DNA of 7,148 nucleotides, taken from positions 1 through 7,148 of the forward strand of contig CAJATB010000276.1 in the NCBI GenBank assembly GCA_903944755.1, read 5' to 3'. The notes under the pieces are model-generated. The model saw only the letters and a program-made list of their open reading frames with translations, did no database searches and was not told the DNA's origin. Shown here piece by piece: positions 1-5,982 of this stretch. Numbering within the stretch: position 1 is the stretch's first letter; every line of letters begins with the position of its first letter. This stretch comes from an uncultured Bacteroidota bacterium. GTDB lineage: Bacteria > Bacteroidota > Bacteroidia > Chitinophagales > Chitinophagaceae. The position numbers and the translations under genes are program-made.

Positions 1-1160
1 CCATGTTTAACTTTGTTACCATGTACACAAACTGCTAAATCCTTCGTCATTTTACCCGACTCTACTGTCTCCACACAAACTTCTTCTAAAGCCTTACTGA
101 AATGAATCAATTCTTGGTTGTTATCTAATATCCCTCTGAATTCTAAACCTCTTGTCCAAGCGAATATAGAAGCAATTGGGTTAGTAGAAGTTGGGTTTCC
201 TTTTTGATGCTCACGGAAATGACGCGTCACCGTACCATGTGCCGCTTCTGCTTCCATCACTTTTCCATCAGGTGTAATTAAAGTAGAAGTCATTAAGCCC
301 AATGAACCAAAGCCTTGCGCTACCGTATCACTTTGAACGTCTCCATCATAGTTCTTACAAGCCCATACAAAGTTACCATTCCATTTTAAAGCACTCGCTA
401 CCATGTCATCAATTAAGCGATGCTCATAAGTAATACCTGCTTCTGCGTATTTAGCTTTGAATTCAGCTTGGTAAACGTCCTCGAAAATGTCCTTGAAACG
501 TCCATCATACTTTTTCAAAATGGTATTTTTTGTAGATAAATACAAAGGCCATTTTTTTACCAAGGCTTGATTAAAACAAGCACGCGCAAAACCATAAATA
601 CTTTCGTCTGTATTATACATAGCCATTGCAACGCCATCACCCTTATAATTGTAAACTTCAAATTCTTGATTGTTGCCATCTTCCCCTTCAAACTTGATGG
701 TTAATTTGCCTTTTCCTTTAGTAACAAAATCAGTCGCACGATATTGGTCACCAAAAGCGTGACGTCCAATACAAATTGGCGCAGTCCAATTAGGCACTAA
801 ACGAGGCACATTGCTACAAACAATTGGTTCACGGAATACGGTACCATCTAAAATGTTACGGATAGTGCCATTGGGGCTCTTCCACATTTGTTTAAGCTTA
901 AATTCTTCTACTCTTTGTTCATCAGGGGTAATAGTAGCACATTTAATACCAACACCATATTGCTTTATTGCATTGGCAGCATCAATAGTTACTTGGTCGT
1001 TCGTTTCGTCACGATATTCCATACCCAAGTCGTAATATTTAAGGTCAATATCTAAATAAGGTAATATCAATTTATCTTTTATAAATTTCCAGATAATTCT
1101 GGTCATCTCATCTCCATCCAGTTCAACTACCGGATTGGCAACTTTAATTTTTTGTCCCAT
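1..1160 (-). CDS. icd: NADP-dependent isocitrate dehydrogenase, eukaryotic-type (C-terminus cut by window edge)
   Basis: This gene encodes a cytosolic enzyme that oxidatively decarboxylates isocitrate to 2-oxoglutarate with reduction of NADP. Translating from the ATG at 1158-1160 gives 386 whole codons without a stop. The reading is close to human IDH1 throughout: GDEMTRIIW at residues 16-24, SPNGTIRN at 95-102, VFRE at 108-111 and GRHAFGDQYRATDF from 132. Ser95, Asn97, Arg101, Arg110 and Arg133 match the isocitrate-binding residues of human IDH1 (its S94, N96, R100, R109 and R132). The stretches YLSTKNTILKKYDGRFKDIF, YEHRLIDDMVA, ACKNYDGDVQSD (metal-binding aspartates), EAEAAHGTVTRH and STNPIASIFAWTRGL also match. 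Family members have about 400-415 residues, so only some 20-25 C-terminal residues lie outside the window. It differs from the E. coli-type Icd and from the monomeric type. A good -7 promoter match lies just upstream, so it is probably transcribed separately from the mntH-like gene behind it. Confidence 0.96.
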   Translation of the reverse strand, partial: MGQKIKVANPVVELDGDEMTRIIWKFIKDKLILPYLDIDLKYYDLGMEYRDETNDQVTIDAANAIKQYGVGIKCATITPDEQRVEEFKLKQMWKSPNGTIRNILDGTVFREPIVCSNVPRLVPNWTAPICIGRHAFGDQYRATDFVTKGKGKLTIKFEGEDGNNQEFEVYNYKGDGVAMAMYNTDESIYGFARACFNQALVKKWPLYLSTKNTILKKYDGRFKDIFEDVYQAEFKAKYAEAGITYEHRLIDDMVASALKWNGNFVWACKNYDGDVQSDTVAQGFGSLGLMTSTLITPDGKVMEAEAAHGTVTRHFREHQKGNPTSTNPIASIFAWTRGLEFRGILDNNQELIHFSKALEEVCVETVESGKMTKDLAVCVHGNKVKH

Positions 1161-1180
1161 AATATTTAAAATTTTGTCTG

Positions 1181-1188
1181 CAAATGTA
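1181..1188 (-). promoter_or_regulatory. Probable Bacteroidota -7 promoter element of icd
   Basis: Read on the minus strand these bases are TACATTTG, an exact match to TAnnTTTG. The last base is 20 nt before the icd ATG, which would leave a leader of about 15 nt, normal for this phylum. A clear TTTG -33 element at 19-21 bp spacing is not visible; only an AT-rich stretch (TTTTAT) lies in about the right place. The 76-bp gap between the two genes shows nothing else convincing. Confidence 0.45.
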
Positions 1189-1236
1189 CAAAATGTAGCC
1201 TAAATAGGATATAAAATTAGACTAACTAGGAATGGC

Positions 1237-3102
1237 TTAGTAGTTCACTATAAGTACTGGAATTTTTACCTTATGTCTAACTGACTCAATGGTTTCACCA
1301 AAAATATAGTCTTTCCATCCTTGGTGTTTATGTGCACCCATTACTAATAGCTGGGATTCTGACTCCTCTACTATGCGCACAATTTCTGCAACTCTATTCT
1401 TGAACCCTAATACAGTGGTTGCTTTATAGCCTTTTTCCATTAGTGCATTAGCATATGCTTCTAAACGTTCTTTGTCCATTCTAGATTCTTCATCATCACT
1501 TACTTCTTGAAAATAACGCGCTGTGACACTTTCTACAATATGAATAAATATAAACTCCGAAGTAGATGTAGCTTGGCCAATTGCTGTTTTAATTAATTTA
1601 GTATCTGCTGTAGAAAAATCTACAGCAATGGCTATCCTTTTCAAAGGCACCGTTTGCTCCCAATCTAATTCAACTGGGATTCCGTGTAAATCCTGCCTAT
1701 GCTTGTACAAACGAACTAGTAATAGCGGGTATACGATAATATATATAAGTAACCCAACAAAGAAAGTAATCGCGATTATTAAAATGGTCTTCAAAATAAA
1801 TGCAGCGTCCCCGCCTAAAAAACTAATGGCAAAATCAAGTACCAAATTGCCGTTTAAATAAACAAGGATACTTGCAATAATCCAAGACAACAATTTTATC
1901 CATTTTCCAATTGCGAACTCCCCCATTGTTTTTTTATCACTTACAAAATGTATTAATGGAATCACGGCAAATCCTAATTGTAAACTTAGAATTACTTGGC
2001 TAAAAATAAGCAACTCATCTACACGTCCTTCCCCCATAATACCAATTACAAAAACCGCAGGTATAATTGCAATAAGCCTTGTTAATAGTCTTCGAATCCA
2101 AGGATTGAGTCTCAAATTCAAATACCCTTCCATAACAATTTGACCCGATAAAGTACCTGTAATCGTTGAGCTTTGACCAGCAGCAATTAATGCCACAGCA
2201 AATAAGATGGGAGCTAATTTAGATCCTAATAAAGGCGCCAATAAAGAATGTGCTTCTTCAATTTTCGCAACCGTTTGGTTTCCTGTGTTATGAAATGCTG
2301 TTGCTGCTAATATTAAAATTGCAGCATTCACAAAAAAAGCAGCATTTAATGCAATTGTACTATCAATAAAATTGTAAAATATAGATTTTCTAATTCCCTT
2401 ACTGCTTCTTTCTATTTTCCTTGTTTGTACTAACGCAGAATGTAAATATAAATTATGTGGCATTACTGTTGCTCCAATCATACCTACTGCAATATACAAC
2501 GCTGCGGGAGAAAGTGCCGAAGGCACTAATCCTTTAACGGCTTCTCCTAAATCAGGTTTGGCAATAATCATCTCGAATAAAAAACTACACCCAATAGTTA
2601 CTACTAAAACAAAAATAAAAGCTTCCATCTTCCTAATGCCATAGCGTTGAAGTAACATGAATAGAAAAGTATCGAGTACTGTGATAAGCGTACCATACAT
2701 AAGTGGCAAACCTGTTAAAAGTTTTATACCAATTGCCATTCCAAGTACTTCAGCTAAATCAGTGGCCGCAATAGCCAATTCGGCTAGTATATACAAACAA
2801 AAATTTACGCCACGTGGATAAGTTTCCCTATTTACTTGAGCCAAGTCCAACCTACGCACAATACCCAAACGAGCACTTAAACTTTGTAAAAGAATAGCCA
2901 TGATATTACTTAATAGTAATATCCAAATAAGTTGATACCCAAACGCAGCACCTCCTTGAATATCGGTAGCCCAATTACCTGGATCCATATAACCAACACT
3001 CACTAAATAGGCGGGTCCTATAAAAGCAAAAAGCCTTCGAATGCCCGTCTTATTATGAATAGGCACGGACTCATGTAATGTATCTAATGATTTATCGGAC
3101 AT
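1237..3102 (-). CDS. mntH: Nramp/MntH divalent metal (Mn2+) transporter with C-terminal Usp domain
   Basis: This encodes an inner-membrane, proton-coupled importer of Mn2+ (possibly also Fe2+), 621 residues from the ATG at 3102. Residues 1-25 are a polar N-terminus. About 12 hydrophobic segments follow (roughly 26-461). TM1 carries the family signature DPGN (40-43), TM3 carries AELAIAATDLAEVLG (107-121), and TM6 carries MPHNLYLHS (214-222). The TM1 Asp and Asn and the TM6 Met are the known metal ligands of Nramp proteins, so true metal transport is expected. Bacterial MntH is usually 410-450 residues. The extra part here is a cytosolic universal-stress-protein domain (about 487-621) that starts with RIAIAVDFS and ends with a VMGAHKHQGW...FGET...IPVLIVNY segment. 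The frame stays open 14 codons further upstream to a TTG at 3144, but the ATG fits a normal MntH N-terminus better. It is divergent from the lipoprotein gene and 76 bp upstream of icd on the same strand. Confidence 0.93.
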   Translation of the reverse strand: MSDKSLDTLHESVPIHNKTGIRRLFAFIGPAYLVSVGYMDPGNWATDIQGGAAFGYQLIWILLLSNIMAILLQSLSARLGIVRRLDLAQVNRETYPRGVNFCLYILAELAIAATDLAEVLGMAIGIKLLTGLPLMYGTLITVLDTFLFMLLQRYGIRKMEAFIFVLVVTIGCSFLFEMIIAKPDLGEAVKGLVPSALSPAALYIAVGMIGATVMPHNLYLHSALVQTRKIERSSKGIRKSIFYNFIDSTIALNAAFFVNAAILILAATAFHNTGNQTVAKIEEAHSLLAPLLGSKLAPILFAVALIAAGQSSTITGTLSGQIVMEGYLNLRLNPWIRRLLTRLIAIIPAVFVIGIMGEGRVDELLIFSQVILSLQLGFAVIPLIHFVSDKKTMGEFAIGKWIKLLSWIIASILVYLNGNLVLDFAISFLGGDAAFILKTILIIAITFFVGLLIYIIVYPLLLVRLYKHRQDLHGIPVELDWEQTVPLKRIAIAVDFSTADTKLIKTAIGQATSTSEFIFIHIVESVTARYFQEVSDDEESRMDKERLEAYANALMEKGYKATTVLGFKNRVAEIVRIVEESESQLLVMGAHKHQGWKDYIFGETIESVRHKVKIPVLIVNY

Positions 3103-3176
3103 AGCGTTGTGTAAATTTAACCATAAACCTTTTGTGAAACTCAATATGTTGAACTAATTTAGTGAAAACTTAGCTA
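3103..3176. promoter_or_regulatory. Divergent promoter region between mntH-like and lipoprotein genes
   Basis: This 74-bp gap must hold the promoters of both divergent genes. On the plus strand, TTTG at 3131-3134 is followed after 20 bp by TAATTTAG at 3155-3162, one mismatch from TAnnTTTG. This is the expected Bacteroidota -33/-7 arrangement and would start transcription about 10 nt before the ATG at 3177. On the minus strand the best -7 candidate is the palindrome TAAATTTA (3112-3119), also one mismatch off, with an ATTG 22 bp upstream; this is weaker and very close to the ATG at 3102. An imperfect direct repeat, GTGAAACT (3134-3141) and GTGAAAACT (3162-3170), overlaps the plus-strand promoter elements. 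No clear MntR/DtxR or Fur palindrome is visible. Confidence 0.5.
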
Positions 3177-4124
3177 ATGCGCAAACTATGCGTTTTTATA
3201 GCACTCCTTAGTGCAATGGCTTGTTCTGAAACAACAACCGACCTTTCTGGGAACACGCCCTTAAAAATTAACGACTTTAATAAAGCATTTAAGACTGTCA
3301 CACTACCAATTAATTTATCCGACAGTAACTTAGCGCGTTATACCGATTCTACTGAAATTGGACGAAAAGCATTAGTTCAATTTGTACCGGATTCGATTGT
3401 GGAAGAAATTGTATCCATTAAAGATAATAATACAATCATTTATCCAGTTCTAAAAATTGAAAAAGAAGAAGAATATTATTTATTGTTAAACGTCCACCAG
3501 AAAAATAAACAAGCAATTGCAGTATTAGTGTTTAGTAAAAAAAATAAATACTTAGCATTTAAATTACTCACTGAATTTGATAGCATACACAAAGGATCAC
3601 AATTATACGGAAAGAATTTATCCATAAATAAAGAACCTTCTTTTTTAGTTGAAGAAAGGAAATTGGGAAGCGATAATGCATTAACCTACGAGAAAAAAGG
3701 ATGGGCCTATACAGATAATGCAGTGCGCTTAATATATTTTGATTCAAATAATAAACCTGAAAGTAAGACAGTGCTAAATCCTATTGATACACTTGGAATG
3801 AAAAACCCACTTAGTGGAGATTATACAAGGGACGCGAAAAACTTTATTTCGTTACGAGACTACAATAACACTAACAAATACCAGTTCTTTCTGCATTTTG
3901 AAAAAAAGGAAGGAACCTGTATTGGTGAGCTAAAAGGCTTACTTACGTTTGACAAGAATCAGGCAACTTATAATGAAAAAGGCGACCCTTGTATTATCCA
4001 TTTCACCATAAACGGCAATGTAATAAAGATAAAGGAAGACGGGAATTGTGGAAATCACCGTAATATGACATGTTATTTTAATGATGCATATGACAAGAAA
4101 AGAAAGGCAAAAAAGAAGAAATAA
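3177..4124 (+). CDS. Probable lipoprotein of unknown function with C-terminal four-cysteine domain
   Basis: I do not recognise a named family with confidence. The 315-residue product begins with a short basic-hydrophobic signal (MRKLCVFIALLSAMAC), which suggests cleavage and lipidation at Cys16. The -3 position is Ala rather than the usual Leu, so the lipobox is not perfect. Residues 17-200 are hydrophilic with alternating beta-like segments. Residues 245-305 form a distinct module with four cysteines: TCIGELKG (Cys248), GDPCIIHF (Cys272) and CGNHRNMTCYF (Cys291, Cys299), then NDAY. The spacing C-G-E-L-x-G, D-x-C, C-G-x-H-R, C-x-F-x-x-x-Y resembles a module seen in small secreted proteins of Gram-negative bacteria, and two disulfides would fit a periplasmic or surface location. 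The protein ends in a very basic tail (KKRKAKKKK). It is probably a single-gene transcript from the promoter at 3131-3162. The gene itself is clearly real; the function is unknown. Confidence 0.85.
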   Translation: MRKLCVFIALLSAMACSETTTDLSGNTPLKINDFNKAFKTVTLPINLSDSNLARYTDSTEIGRKALVQFVPDSIVEEIVSIKDNNTIIYPVLKIEKEEEYYLLLNVHQKNKQAIAVLVFSKKNKYLAFKLLTEFDSIHKGSQLYGKNLSINKEPSFLVEERKLGSDNALTYEKKGWAYTDNAVRLIYFDSNNKPESKTVLNPIDTLGMKNPLSGDYTRDAKNFISLRDYNNTNKYQFFLHFEKKEGTCIGELKGLLTFDKNQATYNEKGDPCIIHFTINGNVIKIKEDGNCGNHRNMTCYFNDAYDKKRKAKKKK

Positions 4125-4160
4125 TCCACATTCGTCTATTCACAAGGCTTGTTATCCACA
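4122..4160 (+). promoter_or_regulatory. Cluster of DnaA-box-like sites
   Basis: A perfect match to the DnaA box TTATNCACA (TTATCCACA) lies at 4152-4160. Two single-mismatch relatives in the same orientation precede it: TAATCCACA at 4122-4130, whose first three bases are the stop codon of the lipoprotein gene, and CTATTCACA at 4136-4144. Start-to-start spacings are 14 and 16 bp. They are followed by AT-rich DNA up to the next start codon. They could be part of a replication origin, a DnaA-controlled promoter, or chance matches; only one is exact. Confidence 0.35.
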
Positions 4161-4178
4161 CTCTAATGTGTATTTTTT
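4158..4178 (+). terminator. Weak possible terminator of the lipoprotein gene
   Basis: A short inverted repeat, ACAC (4158-4161) and GTGT (4168-4171) around the six-base loop TCTAAT, is followed after one A by six T residues (4173-4178). The position, 34 bp after the stop codon, is right for an intrinsic terminator. A four-pair stem is short and mostly alternating A/C, so this is a weak candidate. It overlaps the exact DnaA-box match. Confidence 0.25.
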
Positions 4179-4207
4179 ACATAATAGTCAAAATAATATT
4201 ATCTTGC
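4176..4207 (+). promoter_or_regulatory. Possible promoter of the phosphorylase-family gene
   Basis: TATCTTGC at 4200-4207 resembles the Bacteroidota -7 element with one T of the TTTG run missing. TTTA at 4176-4179 lies exactly 20 bp upstream, where TTTG is expected. The predicted leader would be about 20 nt. Between the two elements, and overlapping the -7, is a 10-bp perfect palindrome ATAATATTAT (4193-4202). The two element matches are imperfect, so the exact start is uncertain. Confidence 0.35.
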
Positions 4208-4231
4208 AGCATATAATTAAAGACCTATAAC

Positions 4232-5887
4232 ATGAGTTTTAAAAACTATCAAGTTCCTTACCCTATTAATGAACAGTTTAAGAAAAAGGCGGCCTACTTT
4301 TCAATGGAGTTCGCAATCCATCAGCCTTTAAAAATTTATAGCGGAGGACTAGGTTTCTTAGCAGGTTCACATTTGAGAAGTGCTTTTGAACTAAATCAAA
4401 ATATGATTGGAGTCGGTATCCTTTGGAAATATGGTTATTATGACCAAGCAAGGAACCAAGACCAAACTTTACAAGTAACCTTTATGGAAAAGATATATTC
4501 TTTCCTTGAGGACACCGGTATCAAATACCAAATACTTATACATGACCATCCAGTGTGGGTAAAAGCATTTTATTTAGCACCGAATACATTTTGCAGTGCT
4601 CCTTTGTTTTTATTAAGTACCGATTTACCAGAAAACGATTATGTATCACAAACAATTACGCATCGTTTATATGACGCCAATGTAGCCACTAAAGTAGCTC
4701 AGTTTATTTTACTAGGTGTGGGTGGTGCAAAACTAATTGATGAAATAAATTTTGATCCTGAGGTATACCATTTAAATGAAGCACACGGATTTTCTTCCGC
4801 ATTCTATTTGTTGAATAAGTTTAAATCATTAGACGAAGTAAGAAAACGTTTAGTGTTTACTACACATACACCTGAAGAAGCAGGCAATGAAAAACATGAT
4901 ATTTACTTATGTCATAAAATGGGCTATTTCTGTGGACTAAGCCTTGACGAAGTAAGAAAGTTAACAGGGAATCATGACGACCAATTTAACCATTCATTAG
5001 CTGCATTACGTTTCGCTAGAAAAGCCAATGGCGTTTCCCAATTACATGGACATGTAAGTAGAGAAATGTGGGGAAAGCACGAAGGAATTTGTCCAATTAT
5101 ACATATCACTAACGCGCAAAACTGGCGCTACTGGGCTGACAAGCAATTGTACCGATTTGCTGAAGCTAGCGACGATGCTAGTTTTGACGACAGAAAAATG
5201 TATTTAAAAAAGCGCGCTTTTGAAATCGTAGCCGATCAAACTGGTAAAGTATTCGATCCAAATGTATTAACTATTGTTTGGGCAAGGCGTTTTGCAGGAT
5301 ATAAAAGAGCCGATTTCTTATCATGGGATATTGAGCGTTTTGAGAAATTATTAGCGAATATGAAATACCCAGTTCAGTTAATATTTGCTGGCAAACCTTA
5401 CCCAGTGGATTATCCTGCTATTTCTCAATTTAATAACTTAGTGCACTTAAGTAAAAAATACGAAAATGTAGCAGTGTTAATTGGTTATGAATTGTCTCTT
5501 AGTAAAAGAATGAAGCAAGCTTCAGATGTTTGGTTAAACAACCCTCGTGTACCTAGAGAAGCATCTGGAACGAGTGGAATGACCGCTGCAATGAATGGGG
5601 CCGTAAACTTCTCCACCGACGATGGTTGGATTCCAGAATTTATTAATCACGGGAATAATGGTTTTGTAGTGCCAAAAGCAGATTATGACAGAATGAGCAC
5701 GCAAGAACAAGACGACTATGATTTAGATGAATTATACAAAATATTAGAAGAACAAATTGTGCCAATGTATTATGAAGACCGCAATACTTGGCGAGAAATT
5801 ACTCAGAATGGAATGAAAGATGTTCGTTTCCAATTTGACAGTAACCGTATGGCCGAAGAATATTACGAAAAAATGTATAAAATTTAA
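4232..5887 (+). CDS. glgP: Alpha-glucan phosphorylase-family protein (GT35), short form, PLP lysine replaced
   Basis: This belongs to the bacterial alpha-glucan phosphorylase family, whose members release glucose-1-phosphate from glycogen or maltodextrins in the cytosol using PLP. At 551 residues it lacks the N-terminal extension of the roughly 700-850-residue forms. Family landmarks in order are YFSMEFAIHQPLKIYSGGLG (22-41), VYHLNEAHG (178-186), FTTHTPEEAGN (209-219), ARRFAGYKR (351-359, with the basic residues that bind phosphate and cofactor phosphate), IFAGK (384-388), WLNNPRVPREASGTSGM (434-450) and NGAVNFSTDDGW (455-466). The residue after EASGTSGM, which is the Schiff-base lysine in canonical enzymes, is Thr451 (codon ACC, 5582-5584). 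AGDH is AGSH at 44-47, and the usual HTPVPAGH is HTPEEAGN. Both halves of the GT-B fold are present and the frame is intact, so it is not a pseudogene. PLP-dependent phosphorolysis is therefore doubtful; another glucan-transferring activity is possible. It is flanked by its own promoter region and a strong terminator. Confidence 0.9.
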   Translation: MSFKNYQVPYPINEQFKKKAAYFSMEFAIHQPLKIYSGGLGFLAGSHLRSAFELNQNMIGVGILWKYGYYDQARNQDQTLQVTFMEKIYSFLEDTGIKYQILIHDHPVWVKAFYLAPNTFCSAPLFLLSTDLPENDYVSQTITHRLYDANVATKVAQFILLGVGGAKLIDEINFDPEVYHLNEAHGFSSAFYLLNKFKSLDEVRKRLVFTTHTPEEAGNEKHDIYLCHKMGYFCGLSLDEVRKLTGNHDDQFNHSLAALRFARKANGVSQLHGHVSREMWGKHEGICPIIHITNAQNWRYWADKQLYRFAEASDDASFDDRKMYLKKRAFEIVADQTGKVFDPNVLTIVWARRFAGYKRADFLSWDIERFEKLLANMKYPVQLIFAGKPYPVDYPAISQFNNLVHLSKKYENVAVLIGYELSLSKRMKQASDVWLNNPRVPREASGTSGMTAAMNGAVNFSTDDGWIPEFINHGNNGFVVPKADYDRMSTQEQDDYDLDELYKILEEQIVPMYYEDRNTWREITQNGMKDVRFQFDSNRMAEEYYEKMYKI

Positions 5888-5906
5888 CTACTCCTTTCCC
5901 TATACG

Positions 5907-5938
5907 AATCCCTTCGAGCAATCGAGGGGATTTTTTTT
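5907..5938 (+). terminator. Strong intrinsic terminator of the phosphorylase-family gene
   Basis: An 11-bp stem pairs AATCCCTTCGA (5907-5917) with TCGAGGGGATT (5922-5932), with one G-U wobble and otherwise complete pairing. The four-base loop is GCAA, a GNRA tetraloop, and the hairpin runs into eight T residues (5931-5938). It starts 20 nt after the stop codon at 5885-5887. This is a textbook rho-independent terminator and isolates the phosphorylase gene from ubiX. Confidence 0.92.
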
Positions 5939-5964
5939 GTAGCTACGAATCAACTTTTCCTTCC

Positions 5965-5972
5965 TACTTTTG
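5965..5972 (+). promoter_or_regulatory. Probable Bacteroidota -7 promoter element of ubiX
   Basis: TACTTTTG is an exact match to TAnnTTTG and lies 10 nt before the ubiX ATG at 5983, so the leader would be very short. The nearest upstream TTTG (5936-5939) is at 25 bp, longer than the usual 19-21 bp, and falls in the end of the preceding terminator. An 8-bp palindrome GTAGCTAC (5939-5946) lies between them. Because a strong terminator precedes it, ubiX needs a promoter of its own here. Confidence 0.45.
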
Positions 5973-5982
5973 TTAAACTATT

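Noticed and set aside
811..1035. Small plus-strand open frame of 74 codons
   Set aside because: It lies entirely antisense to the strongly conserved icd coding sequence and its product shows no recognisable features.
1199..1208. CCTAAATAGG, a short CCTA/TAGG inverted repeat upstream of the icd promoter
   Set aside because: Four paired bases only, with no second copy or family resemblance to support an operator.
1221..1242. Inverted repeat ACTAA/TTAGT near the mntH stop, considered as a terminator
   Set aside because: The stem is only five A/T-rich pairs with a 12-base loop, overlaps the stop codon and has no proper T run.
1628..1861. Small plus-strand open frame of 77 codons
   Set aside because: It lies antisense to the mntH-like gene across the last membrane segment and linker; its composition is what a shadow frame would give.
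2813..2821. CGTGGATAA, a one-mismatch DnaA-box-like site on the minus strand
   Set aside because: It is isolated within the mntH coding sequence, and several single-mismatch sites are expected by chance in the window.
4832..4959. A 14-base direct repeat (GACGAAGTAAGAAA at 4832-4845 and 4946-4959) in the phosphorylase-family gene
   Set aside because: Both copies encode the peptide DEVRK in separate helices in the same frame; coincidence or local sequence similarity explains it and no duplication boundary is visible.
5939..5946. Palindrome GTAGCTAC between the terminator and the ubiX promoter
   Set aside because: A single 8-bp palindrome with no partner site; not enough to call an operator.
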